From Gymnorhina tibicen (taxonomy: Eukaryota; Chordata; Aves; Passeriformes; Artamidae): 64,000 nucleotides of DNA. Below, in pieces: positions 1-17,520 of this stretch. Position 1 is the stretch's first letter, and each line of letters begins with the position of its first letter. The translations under genes and the position numbers were made by a program. Location: contig VXAZ01003263.1 in the NCBI GenBank assembly GCA_013399875.1, forward strand, positions 806,001-870,000, given 5' to 3'. Below the pieces are notes generated by a model. It was not told the origin of the DNA. It saw only the letters and a list, made by a program, of their open reading frames with translations, and made no database searches.

Positions 1-110
1 TGCGCTAGCTTCTCTCTGAACGCTTGCTGTCGGGTCTGAACGACATCAGGCATCACCGCGTCTATCAGAGACAGGGACTCTATTGGCCTGCCATCAAATA
101 CTGTACCATC
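1..110 (-). CDS. TBL1X: TBL1X third visible coding exon (partial, runs off left edge)
   Basis: Read on the minus strand, an acceptor CAG (111-113) follows a pyrimidine-rich stretch. The exon then encodes residues 69 to 104 of the short isoform plus two bases of the next codon, beginning [19 protein letters not shown] and ending near AFREKLA. This is the linker after the LisH/F-box-like N-terminus and before the WD40 propeller. TBL1X is an exchange-factor subunit of the NCoR/SMRT-HDAC3 corepressor complex in the nucleus and also works with beta-catenin. V in DGTVF and F and E in AFREK fit TBL1X; TBL1XR1 has DGTLF and AYRDK. The phase-0 entry matches the end of the previous exon. The exon's true donor lies outside the window. 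Confidence 0.96.
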
Positions 111-3089
<2,979 letters not shown>

Positions 3090-6000
3090 CTAAATGCACC
3101 AGTCAGATACACCTTCACGGTCTAAAAATAATTCTGTCCTGAGATCTGAGAGACGCTGCCATGTAAGCAGAAGGATGTGGGCTGGCTGCTCGGAGCCAGG
3201 AGGGTCAACCAGAGCCACCCTGACCACCCATCCCCCTCCCCCACACATATAAGGGAAGCCATATAGAAATGGAAATGCATGCAGAGAAAAATAACTGCAC
3301 TAACCGAAACAAAACCCCCCAAAACACGTAGACACCAGCAATTGCCACAAGGGCAGGTCCAGCTAAAAAAAGTGCCTCAAATCTCCATTTCCCTTGCTGA
3401 ATTTCAGTGTTGGGTGTTTGCTGAAGCTGTGCACTTAAATCCTTACCAGCATGCAAGTTGTACAAAATCAAAGTGTAGATGAAGCTGACACAGGGGAGCC
3501 ATTCCCTTATACCAGGGAAGAGATTTCAAATCCTCTGCTCCTTTATTGCTTAGTACAATATGATGGGCAGAGCACTGCCGTTACAATGGGAAGCTACAAA
3601 AAGGCCACCCCTATAAACCTATTTTCTGTATGTGAACAGCAATAGCAAAAGTAATTAATTGGGATCTGCCACACAGCAGACGACAAGCCAGTGAGGTGGC
3701 CTGTACTTTAGCCAAAAGTCTTTCTCTTCCCTGTTTCATTTTTGTCATTGTCTGAATAAGTAAGCGGCAATGAAGGTAAAAGCACTGAAAATTAAAAGAA
3801 TTTCAGCAGACAAATTTTATAGAGTGCTGCCTTAAATTCTGGCTGAAGCTGCTCAGAAGTGTTACTGGGCATGGAGGCGAGCAATGCAGAGCGACTGTAC
3901 GGAGGGGCAGCTGTGGCAGGGGGGAGGGGGAACAGGATGTAGATATAACTGTAGGAACCCATTTATCATCACACTGTCTCCAGAGCATTAATCTAACATT
4001 AAAAGCCTTGGGGAAACCACCCATGCACTGTCTCAAACAGGAAGAGCCCTCACGGTCTCCACCAACTAGACAAGAAAAAAACAAACAACAAACCCCCCAA
4101 AAAAGAAAAAGAAAGCAGCTTTCAAATGAAAATACTTCCGTTAAATATAGCTGTGCCTCTTCCCCTTGTCAACACTAGTTTCATTTATAGTTTTGTCCGT
4201 TAAGGGATTTCCCTCATATCACTGCAATGTCCAATTGTGTGCAGGATGGGGATGTGATTTTGGGCTCGCTCCACAGTACTGATTTCTTTCTCTCTTTTCA
4301 AGATGCTTTTTCCAGCTAGCTCAATTATTAACATAGATAGCTAGCAAAAACAAGCTGAGAAACAGAATGCCTCCCACATTCAAAACCAAGGTATGTATTT
4401 CTGTGATACTCCCCTTCCCCCTACACATTTTATTTTGCTGCTGCTTTTCTCCTTTTCCTGGTAACAGCCTCCACCCTCTCCCTTCCCAACCCTAATTTTC
4501 CTTCCTGGCACTCTACCAGTTTTGGGGGATGCTTGGGATGCTTTGGACACTTTTTAGGAAATGGCAGGTCCACCTATAAACAGAATTCCATAGGATTACA
4601 CGGCATAAAAAAAGCACAGATAAAAAATCCCCACTGAAAAACTGCAGTATCATTTACGTAATCCCTGGTCCAATTCTTATTCTGTATTGCTCTTTATATG
4701 CTGGTGTAGTTTATGAACTACTGGACCTCCTGCTGCAAAACAGACTGTAAGATCTGCAGGGCAGTGTTTTCCCCTGGTTATTTGTTTTGTAGGACATCTA
4801 AGCACATTACTGGGCACCACAATGAGGAAGAAATCAAGCACTGAGCATACACAGCCTGCACCTGAGAGATCTACGGCCTGATCACTCAACACTGAAATCT
4901 CTATGTGCATCTATAAACACATGCCATGCAACTAACCAGAATTAGAGAATCAGATCACTCTTAATTTATATTTATGTGTATTTGAATTAATCAAAAATGG
5001 TAACAAAACTTTCTTAAAACAGAATGAACTTAAAAATGCATGACAGATAAATTGGCAAATCTACATAAGAATGAGAAAATTAAGCTGTTGTCCAAGAGCA
5101 CTAAAGGTGACTGCTAAAAAACCCAGCAGCTAGTTTGCAAGTCAACAGCTCAGAAAATTGTAACATGGCCTCTGATTAAAACAACAGATGGATGGCATAA
5201 AAATGGCAACCAACTAACATGGATAGAAAAAGTAAAAAAGTGGAAAACCATGACTGTGGATCTATGGCAGGCATAATTTTAAGTATGATGTTTTACACCT
5301 CATTACTGCATTTTGTATCTTACAGACTTTTTTGTTGGCTGCTGGCACATCTCAAGCCCCACCTCTGCCAGGCGACAGATGATTGTGCACACACAGCTAA
5401 ACCTCTTTGTTCAGTCCTGATCCCCAGAGACCAACACATCTCACCTCATAGCATATGAGAGAAGAAACTTCTCAGTACAAAACTTAGTTGTGTTTTTGCA
5501 ACGAAACTTGTTATCTTACTGTTTCTCTCGATGCTGAGAAACTATTACCAAAGCTATTACCTGTTAGATGAGGAAACACAAAACTCCTGGTACACTGTCA
5601 CTGAGGAGCAATCTCACTCACACACCTCTAGCAGTTGTGAGAAACTTTCCTAAGATTTTATTTGACAAGATCCGATTAACAAAAATCAGTGGAGCAAAAC
5701 TGAGTGGCTGCTGCTGGACACGGTGCTCCTCACCCCTCTTGAAAAAATCCTCCCATACAATTATAATTAAAAGAAAAACACAACAGAAACATGCTAACCA
5801 GTCCTCCAACAGACAGCTAATTCCCTCCTGATTTCTTGTATTACCATAGCAGTTATATGAGGCTCATACGAAAGCAGACTGGTTTTAGAAGTACCTCACA
5901 CGGTCAACAAAATCCTCAATGAAACTGTACCTACATCAGGTTTCTGATAACACTGAAGAATCACCTGAGCTTTCCTTTTAAGTTACCAGATGTCATCAGT

Positions 6001-9000
6001 TCTCTTCAGGGCTCTGCATTCCAGTACACTGAATTACACAGCAAAGTTGCAGCTCTGTAGTTCAGTTTTACAAAAAGGTAATTTCTATTAAACAAAGGCA
6101 ATTTCTGAAAAATGTTACCTTCTTAACCTGGCCCTCCTTCTAAGATCATGAAACTACACTGGGGATGCAAAGCCAAGACACAAGCACCACCCCCACTTCC
6201 AGTCTGTCAAGGCAGTTGGGGAGCGTGAGCAGAGACAGAAGGTGCTCTGCAAGTGGGGATCTGAAGAAAGGATGTGGTAGGGATGATGTGAAATTACAGT
6301 AGACACAAACTGAAAATGCCGTGGCAGCAGTGAAATGAATGAAAGTTGCAAATCCATGTCCGTATGCATTCTTTCTCATAAATTCTGTCACTCTGGTGAC
6401 TGCAATAATCACTCCATAAAACAATAATTTCTATTCGAATAGCACCAGTAAACGAAGTCTTAGTGCAATAAACCCTTTGAAGACACATGCAGTGAGACTA
6501 TGAGCTTTTAAGGTTAAAAGCATGAACACAAAGGGCTGCAGAGGAGAAAGCATTGCCACACAGTGAACAGGTTCCATAGCAGTGAACCAGCCACTTTTGC
6601 TGTGATATGACCAGTGTCCTAAATGGCATCTTTCAGCAGACTTGACAGAATGGCTTCCAGGTTTTTTCTGCCTCAAAAAAGATGGGAAAACAGAAACCAC
6701 CAAGCTATGCATAATCTGTAAATACATTATCATATATGAAAAATATACCCAAATGAACAGTGCACATCTTGGAATATCTTGGGATGAATGGAGGTGACAT
6801 ATCAGCTGTGGAATAGTTGGACTTGAAACATTTTACAGAGCAAAAAAGCAGAGAAGAAATCACGAATGCAGAAAACAATTACTTAAAATGACCACCCCCC
6901 ACCTCAAAAATTGTTAAACAAGTCAAAAACAGACTTGAAAACTGACTGAAATTCCTAATTGAGAGATTCCCACACTTTTTTTTGTACTGACAGTGGTAAC
7001 AGGTCCCAGTTCTGTGCTACATCTTTTCCCACACTGAGGTGTCTGTATATACTCTCAGTGGTACATACACAGCCATTTGGGAATTCTTGCCCTAGGCAGT
7101 GCCAAAAAATGCATATGTAGGACTGTGTTTTGCAAAATTTCACTGATAGGTTTTGCTGTAACTGCAAAAATGGAGATGATGGAAGGCTTTTCCCTTGGCT
7201 GCTCCTTTTTCAGTTAAAAATGGCTTCCCTTTGAAGCTAGATTTGTCATTGATCATAAAATGACTAGGTTTTATTTAATGAACATAAGGATGCTTGTTGC
7301 ATGCTTGTTTCATCTGCAGGCTACATAGTTTTAATTGTCTGCGATACGCCTGGCTCACATCAGCAATGCCTGTCAAATCTAGGTCTAGCAAAGGCAACTG
7401 GGCAGCCACACAGCCCGGGGAATGACTTTTCTTCTCCAGAGATGTATCTCACATCCTCTGGGAGCAAAGCATTCCTCCTTTTAGACTCACAGCTGGGGTG
7501 ATGCTGAGTATTCCCCGTGCTGGCTCATCCGGCACTCACAGCTCCAGCTAAAATTGACATCCACCAAGTGCTCCTTTCATTTCCCAATCTCTTTAGCACC
7601 ACAAAAAGCATGTTTTTATCAAACTGCAACCTTGAATTGTAGCAGCTACAGAACCTACTTCTGTGTTTGTACAGGTGAGGGGAATGACAAAGAGAGGTCT
7701 GTGGAAGCAACGACTTCTGAACTGTTTCAGTCTTTACTGGTTACTCAGGAGTTACCTTGGGGATGCCCTGATGAGCCATGGTTAAGTGATCTGTTGAACC
7801 AAGTTTTCTGTGTGAGTTAAGTGGACTTAGTTTTTTCTGGTTAATCTAAATAGCTTGCTGTTCAAATAATTTTTAAAACCCAGGTGTTTTTCAGTTATTT
7901 GCAAATTACTCGGTTCAATTACTCACACTATAAGATCCTTCACTGAAACATTTGCTACTGTAGAATGAAACAGAGAATAAAGAATTATGAACATCAAATG
8001 GCCTTTTACACAACACCTTGGGTATCTTGAACAGCCTCTATCCCAGCACCAAGTACAAGTAACAAGCCATTCCTACAAATCTTTGTGTAACTAATGCCCA
8101 GTGTGGCCCTCGTTCTGGAAAATACTGAGCTTTCATATGGAGATCTGTGTCATTTCCTTCAACAAATTTTCCTACTTCTTTAACTCAAGCCGTGCAGACT
8201 GAGGTTTGCAAATAGAGAGATCTTAAGTTCAATTTCTGGAAATCACTAAATTAGTAACATTATTACTTTAAGAGAAAGAGAGAAGAAAAACAAAAAGAAA
8301 AAGCATAAACTATTTGACAATCCCTTTTTTTTTTTTCTCTAACAATTTAACCATCTCCATATGGAAATAACCAGCACTTCTTGTTTAATTGATTTCTCTG
8401 AGATTGTGTTGTCTTTCTTTTTGGAAATTTCCAATATGAGCTCCTCCAATCCTCACCTCTGAAGTAACACAGTGTTCCCCTTTGAAGTATTTGGCAGGTA
8501 GAGGAGAAAAAAATGAGGAAAGTTTTAGAAATTATTGAAACTTCTGGCTCAGCAGAATCAACCTGCAGCTGCTGTAATGGGATCCACCAGCAACCTCAAG
8601 TTTTCTTGTTGCACAAGTGCCTGTTTTCTTTAAGGTAAGTCTTGTACCTGGCACTACTGCTGAGACTTTGACCAAAGTACAATTCATACAAGAATGGAAG
8701 GCATGTAAGAGCTGACTACAGCTATACAGGCTGCAGGGTAAAAAAAAAAAAGATGGTTGCAAGGGGCAAAGGAAAGTCCTCTTTATGACCATAAATGGGT
8801 ATACAGGCAAAATTCCTGGGAGATTCAGACACATCAAGTAGAAACATTCCACTGCGTCATGAGTCAAAAGAAAATCACGCTCAGGAGGAGCAGACATCTA
8901 CACACAATCCCATCAGCTGCTTTACCGTGTTACCAAACCCAAGTAACTCCAAAGCTGTCCGCACAACTGCTTGCCAAAGAAACCAGATGCAAGCAGTAGA

Positions 9001-12000
9001 AAAACATTCATCCCAAGTTTGACGTCTGGGTCCTGGGAGTGCCGTGTAAGCAGGAAGGCAAGAAGGGCAGAGTGGTGCAATGTGGTGTTCTGAAATAAAT
9101 TACAGCCCCACCACGGCAGTTAAAAAAAGTCCACAAAAACCCCCTGTGACATACGACCACAAACAAAATAATTTCCTCCAAAAACGAATGATGTGCAAAC
9201 AACACAGTTAATGTTAAATGAAGACTTTTGTAGGTCTAGATTTACCAGTGCAGAGAAACAAGGTACACGTATCACTACGGGCAGATTTGAATGCAATTTC
9301 TGCATGCAAAACCAGAAGCAAACAACTTTAGTTAGAGAAACTGTATTTTCTTAATTCAGGGCCTAGCACATGCTAATCTAGTTCTTGAGGCAAGTGATGT
9401 AACTTCTTGCCACTGCCCGAGAGGATACAATGATGCTCTTCACCGTACTTGACTGCAGCTGCCATCTTAGTCTAGTATTTTCTCTTCTGTATGATGCACT
9501 GAGTGAGAACCGAGAATGTAACATGGATCCCTAGCCTTGCTTCTCCTTAGATTTTTGTCTCCATTTTTTGTATCCATAAAAATATGGTCATAAACCCTCA
9601 GAGTACATATATGCAAAGACTGGTTTCTTTGAAATATGTTTGGTCACAGTAACTGTCTGGTGTCCTAAGCCACTGATAAGATTCTACTAACAGTTATAAA
9701 AAATAACGGTGGACAAGAATCCTACACAAGATCTTGTTTATTATTCACAGCAGACTGAGATTCTCCTCCTGGTTGAGGTTTTTGTTTCTCGGTAATACAT
9801 CCTAGAGTGCCTCTCTGGTTTTGCCAGTGTCTGCTTATTTTGAAGACTTACCTTTGCAATTACATAAAGGGCTTAACAAGGACACACATTAGCAATTTAA
9901 AATAGAGAACTGCAGTTGAAATATATTTTTAGAAAAATCATCTGAACAATAGGGCTTGCACATTTGTTTCAAGATTAGGATTTCTAAACGATCAAAATTA
10001 TTCCCAGAACCCTGGGAAATGTGTTCTGTATTACAAGCTCTTTCACAGTCACTGGGAAGTATAAAGAAAGGATTCCTAGCTGTAGGTAAAATTACAGTGT
10101 GTCTAGTTGCCCAAAGTTTTGTAGAACTGATTATTCACTAATATTAAACGTTACACCCTTTTTTCTTGGATATTGGACCCGTTCACCTTCTGCCAAGAAT
10201 TCAGAAAAGATGCCTGCTACCAAAAACTATTTTATTATGTGCCAAAGAATTTTTTTGGCAGGTATTTTTTTTTCTTTTTCATGCAGGAAAATATGTTGGA
10301 AAAGATTGATACAACTTCGAAATGATTTTTTGATGAGTGGTACTTGGCACTCACTGCTTAAGCCTTTCTGAGGGCTGCAAATTAACAAAGAGAAATACAA
10401 TACAGACGGAAAACAGAGCACAAGCAATGGAAAGAGGAATTTATAAAAATCTCTTGAAAACAAGGTCTGAAACAATCCCCGTTTTCACTCGCTGTGTAAA
10501 TGAGAATGAAAATTACAAATAAATATCAATACAGATCTAGCAATTTAATGCAACTATGAGCAAAGTTTGAAACAGCTTATGAAGGCCAGAAGGACGAAAA
10601 TAATCTTTTCCTTCTGAATTAATGGGATGCTGTTATCTTTTAGCCCTGTCTGTGCAACCAAACATCCAAAGAGAGAGACATGCATCATTTTAAGGATCGT
10701 GTTTACAGAAGAGGCTTTCACACTTGTATATACTTTCCTTAAGCTACGTTCTTCTCTCTGTTCTAACATACACCCCTAAGTGGTGGCAAGTAGGACACCA
10801 CAGCTGACACTCAGTGGACATTCAGGAACCTAGCACCAGGATGGTTTCTGTGGGTGGTGACTACAAACGGAGCCCTACACAGGATGGGTGTGAGGAGGGG
10901 TGGTCTGTAAGTTCCATGGCTGTGCAGGCAAAGCATTCTCAGCATGGAGGTTATTAGCAACACTTGCAAAGCTCCACTGGGCCTGGAGACTCAAACTGAA
11001 AAGCAGTAAAGTGAGAAATGTGTAGCACTGCACTGGTTTTACCTGCAAAGCCATTTTGACCTTTAGACATCTGTCTTCTACCCAACATGCTATTTTCTTA
11101 ATACCCTATAAATACTGTATTTATGCTAGCTTTAAAAAACAGGATGTGATCAGTACCAAAATTTGTGCAATGGAATAAATTTGTAAAGGCGTAATTGTTT
11201 ACGTTTGTCTAACTTAAAAATCACTGTGTTTACTCAGTCTCCAAGGTCTAACACTGTATGGCAATTTTCAGGCCCAAGAAAAATTGAAATAGCCAAGTTT
11301 AGAAAACTGTGAAGAGACCTAGAAGGAAATATGAGGTAAGCAGGCTTTTGCAAATGGCAAAACCCCAAAATACTCAGTGTATTTCTTTCCTTCACATGAA
11401 CTTAAAAATTCTGCACCAATTATGAAACAGGGTAAATAGAAGGAAATTTTCAAACCTCTTGAAACTGCACCAGAAAACATTTGAAACTATTGTTTACAGA
11501 TTTGTATATAAAGAGATATCTGGTCACAAAAGCCATACTTCCATGCATAAAAAACCATAAAAATGAGTCTCATATAGCCTATTACACTCTTCTGAAAATT
11601 TATCAGAACAAAGTAGGACAAAACCAATAATGTCTTTCCCTGTAAAAGTATTTTTTCCTCACCATCATAGAATTTGGATTTTGTGAAGCCAACCATCAAA
11701 TACTGCTACTACATATTCATTGCTCTACGAAAAAGTGTCCAGTTTGGTTTTGACTTGCACAGGTGCTCAGCTTCATCCTTCCCAAGATCAGTAGCTTTGC
11801 TAAATTTAAACAAAAACGTTTTGGGAACTGCAGCCCAACAAGGCTTGTTGCCTTGCTGACCCTGATTTTCTTAAAATGTATTTATTGTTTACAAAGAGAA
11901 TAAATCTTTACTAGCAGAGACAGAAATTGTGCATAATACAGTTCTTATTTTAGAAATGGATTTGTCTTTCCAGCATAATCCATTCTCAAACAATGAAGTA

Positions 12001-13414
12001 TAATTTCAATTCAGAGTCAGTCCCACTGTTTCTGGAATCATACAGTCACTACCTTCCCAGTTTAGAAGAAATACAGGAAAGTAGAGGAGATATAAAAAAA
12101 AGGAGTCATGGTTTATTAAAATCCCTTATATACCCTTCTAATAATACACTATTTTACTACAAAAATATTATGCTGGAGGCATCATATATATATTATATTA
12201 TATGCAATACGTGTAGTTACAGATGGTTTCATGTTATATAGCTACAGTCATTCTGAGGTGACTTTTATGAAACACTTTGATTTAAACCATTTTTTGGGTC
12301 AAATTTCTTAAGTGTTCTTATCCAACGGTCACTTTAACATGTATTGCACTCCTAGAACAACACTGTGGCCTTATTTATCTAAAATAACTCATGAAAATTC
12401 TTGTGAGTTTTGGTTCTATGGTTCTTGGCTGGTTCTATAGCCAACTTCCCATAAATCAAGAGATTTGGATCAAAACCTTAAGTTATTTTATTTTAATTGA
12501 GTAGGCTGAAAAGGATATCCCTAAAAAGGATAATGCATCATATAAATAGGACTGCATGCCCACAAATCAGGTCTGTGCTAAACTGTGAGAATTAAAAGTA
12601 GAGATTGTTTTGGTCTAAAGCCTCACTATTATACAGCTGAAAAGGTGAAAGAATCCCTGCCTTCAGTCTTAACACCAGTTCCTGAAAAATACAGTTAGCA
12701 TCTCATTCATCCGGCATTTAGGGATATATATTCACCCATAAATTCATAAACAGTACTCTGAAAAAACTGAAAAAGAATGTTAAATATTGTCCCAGCACCC
12801 ATGTAATACTCTTTATTCAGATGCTTTCAATACATTTTAGGACTATAAACATTCAACAACTGCTTTGAGGTACTGTTCATAGTATTAACTTTGCTTGCAA
12901 ACAGGAAAGATGAGGGACAGAAACTTTAGGGCCAAGTATAAACACTCAGTTTTTATGTATACCCTTGAAAAATGCATCACTTTATTTATTCAGTAACACC
13001 TGGTCAGCACCCAGTTACACCAGCACAGAAGTACCTGTGCAAAGAGAAGGTCAGAAGTGTCTTTACACTGGTGCAGCTGAGGTTGGTCTAGGAGCTACAG
13101 TCACTCTGTGCTGCAGGCAGGACACATCAGGCCCAAGAGACTGTGGTAACATGCACGTAGACACAAATAATGCAGCCACAGATTGTTACTGAAACAACAC
13201 TAAAATGTTTGCTTTATCTTTGCCTGGCAGGCTGTCATTTCAAGGATGCATTTTTCCCTCAGCAAACAAAAGGTCTCCATCATCCCTGCCTTTAGAGCAC
13301 AGCTATGTACAGAGCCTTGGGAACACTGCAGTGACTGCCCTGCAGACCTTTAAGTACAGGTTGTTTAAAGGATCTTTGAGGCTCTCCAGTGTTGAGCAGG
13401 AGGCTGGACTGCTT

Positions 13415-14043
13415 GAACATGAGCCAGCAGTGTGCCCTTGCAGCAAGGAAAGCCAAGAGCATCCTGAGCTGTAGTACAAAAAGCACTGCCAGCAGGTCAG
13501 TGGAGGGGATCCTTGCCCTCTACTCAGCACTGGTGAGACAGGCCTGGAGCACTGTATCCAAGTCTGGGCTCCCCAGTACAAGAGAGACACGGACACACTG
13601 GGGAGAGCCCAGTGAAAGACCACAAAGATAATCAATGGACTGGAGCATCTGCCATATAAGGGGAGGCTGAGAGAGCTGGGACTGCTCAGCCTGGAGAAGA
13701 GAAGGTTCACAGAGCCCTAACCATGTGCAAGAATACCTGAGGGAGGTGCAAAGAAGATGGACACTTCTTCCAGTGGTGCCCAGTGATAGGAGGCAACGGG
13801 CATAAACTGAAACACGTGAAATTCCACGTGACAAAATAAACCATTTTTTACTGTGGGGGTGATATAACTATTGGAACTGGCTGTACTGTGAGGTTGTGGA
13901 CTCTTGATCCTTGGGAGATATTCAAAACCCAACCAGACACAGCCCTGGGCAATCTGCTACAGCTGACCATGCTGTGAGGAGGGGAGATGGATTAGATGAT
14001 CTCCAAAGGCCTCTGCCAACCTGAACTAGTCTCTGATTCTGTC
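13415..14043 (+). repeat. CR1 LINE, 5'-truncated, ORF2 C-terminus plus 3' UTR
   Basis: On the plus strand the first 250 bases are the degraded end of CR1 ORF2, with recognisable pieces such as [10 protein letters not shown] and CTCCCCAGTACAAGAGAGAC, then GAGAGAGCTGGGACTGCTCA and GCCTGGAGAAGAGAAGG. The 3' UTR follows, with GAGATATTCAAAACCCAAC and GATTAGATGATCTCC, ending at CTGATTCTGT. Frameshifts and deletions make it dead. It is antisense to TBL1X. Mutations have created two CACGTG hexamers at 13813 and 13825. Confidence 0.9.
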
Positions 14044-15939
14044 ATCTCATCAGATACCATCCAGACTGAGCTCTCCTATGATCCTAATGAGCCAAATTGC
14101 AAGAAAACACAAAAAAAGACAAAAGAAAAATCATTATCCACTGACTCTGCCATCAGTGCACACTATTGCTTTTACTGTCACACTGGACAAGTGCCTTTAC
14201 TGACCAAGTGATTCATACTTCTAATGAATTATTCTTCAAGGTATAGGTTTTAATAATTTAAGAAAAAGCCATGCACTGTACATTCCCCTTCTACCTAGCA
14301 GCAGTCTTCCTACACAAAGGAAGCAGTTAGCTTTGAAGCAAATTTAGGCTGACCTATATATGCCAATCTTTTATGCTTTGCTTGATTTGAATTATCTTCA
14401 ACATGCACGTCTCGTCTGTGACTCAGGGACTCTGTGCCATACACAGTTGTTCAAAAAATACTCTAAACATACCTCATGCAGGCAAAGTATGGACTTTAGA
14501 GAAAAATTACACAGGCTTATGTAAGTAAAGACTGTTGTATCAGGCACCAATTCAAAAGAACAGAATACTGATCTTCAGTCACTCCCTACTGCCTGAGAAC
14601 TTACACAAGCAAACTGTGATATTTACATTTTCTGTAAAATTTCTTCATTAAAAAAGAGAATTATTCTATAAAAAAGGTAGTTTCCTTCAAACTTTGCTAA
14701 TTCCTTTTCAAAAAGCTGCATATGTCATTGGGAAAAAACTGTAATTTAGTACTACTCCAACTATTAGTATTTAGTTTCATCACAAGGATGAAATCCCAGA
14801 ACCATGGTAATACCAACATTTTGGATTCTCTCATAATTTCCAAAGGCAAAATGACAGCAAAATGCCTTGGATGTGGTTAACAGGAAAGGCCCATATTTGC
14901 ACACGCTTAGCTACAAAGGATTTTTTGATTCACAGAAATCCTTTGCTCTATGCCCTTGAATATATGCTTAAAACCTGAGAGAAAATCTTTTTTTTCTAGG
15001 AAAACAAGGAAAAGCTATGAACCAGGCAGACCAATGTGCTGCTATAATCCTGAATTTACAGAAGGAAAAAACCTTTTTTATTAGCTGTCTTCATTTTTAC
15101 GGTTGGGAAGAAAACAAATGAAAATTCTAAAGTAAAATGGTAAATTGTCCCAAGTCAGCATCTAAAAATGTCATTGACATCTTTTTAGCAAAAGCATCTA
15201 GCTACTGTTTTTATTGTCTTAGATGTGGTACAGATTGTACATAGTGCAGATGATACACTGGGGAACAGTTATCAAGTGTGTGTCATAAAACACGGAAAAA
15301 TTCAAACCAAAATGTAAAAATTTGAGTGAAAATGGAAACTTACACAATCTTAACTCTAACCAGTCATTGCAAGATATGCATTACAATAAATGTTCTACTA
15401 GAGAACAGTGTAAGCCACAGGCAACTGGGGAGCTGATCTTCAGACAAGAATTCTAGACTGCAACATGCATATAAATGCTAGGAAAGGAACACTGTTAAGT
15501 GATTAATGCATCCAAAATACCCAACCAGAAAAAACTTTAATAACTGAATTGATATTATTGGGCTGGGTAGGGAAAGTAATTTATTGCAGCATTTGGACTG
15601 ATGATTGGATTTGTCACTCACAACAGATGGCAACACACTTTAGATTAAAAAGTATGAGAGAGATTTGATTTCCCTTGGTTTTGCCATCCTCCCTCAACTC
15701 TTAGAAATTTCCTTGGGATCCTTATTACTCCTCATTGCATTGTACTGCTCTGACCTTCATTCCAAAAGATAAGTAATTGTCTGTTTCTCTTTTGGAAAAA
15801 ATGGAAGAGGAACACTCTACATTATGAATTCTATGTATTTGCTCAGAAACTGAAGAAACCCAACAGAAAGTCTATATCAGCAATGAAGATGGCTGCTAGC
15901 AAAAGTACTCTTCTCAGGTGTTTGAAGAGGAGCAAAGTT

Positions 15940-16015
15940 AATACAATTAATATTATTATATTAATATGATATTTATATTAATGCTATATACTATTAATTA
16001 TAATTAATAAACCAA
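15940..16015. repeat. AT-rich low-complexity tract
   Basis: Nearly pure A/T with many ATTAAT and TAATATTAT units. There is no unit long enough to call a clean microsatellite. Confidence 0.7.
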
Positions 16016-16864
16016 ATTTGGATGCCAGAACTGTGGCTACTTTGGTATAGCTTCTTTCACTTTCATCAATGTACCTGGTTTTGTTGATATAATTGCCTTC
16101 ACCACAGGAGTATTTTGAGTGCTCCTGTCTCCACACTGGCTGTACACTCTTAGTGTAGATGTACCTAAGCCTGATTTTAGTAACTGGGGCCAACAATTCA
16201 TCTAAAGGTAGACTTTGTATCAAGACACCTACAAATAAATATAACCTGACATTAAGAAGCTTGGCCCCTGAGAGAAACAATGTTTGAAAGGCCTCAGCAC
16301 TTTTAAGAATGACCACTTTAAGCTGTGCAGTAAAAAAGTTCATAATAAAAAAGGACAAAACTAGACATTGCAAGACTTGACTCTGGATAGAAGAGATAAC
16401 CTTGAGCTGAAAAGAAACACTTGTTTTCTTTGTATCTCAAGAAGGGGGCATTCATGGTCTTACTGTGGAAGTGACAACATCTAGTGACCTTAGTGGTGGA
16501 ATACCTACAGCATTAAGCCACAGAGCATAAACAGAAATTATTATGGACTGCTTTGATTTTCTGGGCATAGATAAGCACTGAGACAGTCACCTATGTGAAG
16601 AGGCAACTATTTACTTACTTACTTTAATACAGCTAAACATTTAGAGCCTTAATTTATCCAAGTCCTGTGTTGTACAGGAGGGATTTGACTGCACTGCACC
16701 CGGACCAGGCATCTTCTCCAGCCTGCTCCTCCAGCAGCAGGCAACTCAAAGCAGTCTCCCTGGCTGTACTTTTTTCTGTTAAACTCACCAAATGCCACAA
16801 CTTACTATTTCATTCCATCTGCCAAGATGTACTTTGTAATCATTTTATATTTCCTTCCAGGTAA

Positions 16865-17520
16865 CCGATAAAGCTCTTGAGCAGCATTGCACCAAGAACA
16901 GATTCCTGTGAGCTCCCACTAGAAGTGACCCTTGAGATGAATTAGCCCCAACTATCATATCATCACTTTTCAAGATGTTTCTGTTATCCCATTTTTAATC
17001 CATTTGGTAATTCTGGATTACACTAATTTTACTCACTGTTACTTCATTTTGGTTTTAACCACAGTGTCAACAAGACTAAATAAATGTCATAAAGTAGTCT
17101 AAGTGTATTAATGTCAGCACAGCTATCACTGTCAACTTCATTTCTGATCTGGGAAAAAGCAGTATCAAGTATGTTTGACAAGATCTATTATCCATAAAAA
17201 CTTGCTGTCTGGCATTTGGCATGATGTCATCTCTTCATCTTTGTTGGAGATATTTAGTCTCAGCCTTCCAATGACTGTGCTTGACCTATAGTTACCTGGA
17301 TCATCTTGTTTAACCTTTAAAAATTCTGGCACAACATTTGCTTTTTCCAGTTCACTGAAACTCCCCTTAGTATGCCAAGATTTGTGAAAAAGCAACAATA
17401 ATGGTTTAGACAGTTCAACTCTATTAATACTCTCTTGTGCAAGGCTTCCGGTCTGACAGAAAATTAAGGAGGAAATAGGTACAAGAGCTGAACTCCTACT
17501 AGAATCACCTGCCAGATTTT
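16865..17520 (-). pseudogene. ancient CR1/L3-like reverse-transcriptase remnant
   Basis: Minus-strand translation around 17300-17420 gives ELSKPLLLLFHKSWHTKG, then ELEKANVVP, then a stretch ending DDPGNYR. These match, in order and spacing, the reverse-transcriptase segment of CR1-type LINEs (family pattern: ELA-PL--IF--SW--G, DWK-ANVVPI, DDPGNYRP). Further left, weaker matches to the downstream RT region follow in the right order: a piece near 17255-17310 (CCTATAGTTACCTGGATCAT), one near 17175-17210, and CACTAGAAGTGACC near 16920-16932. Divergence is far greater than in the other CR1 copies here, so this is an old insertion. Boundaries are approximate. Confidence 0.7.
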
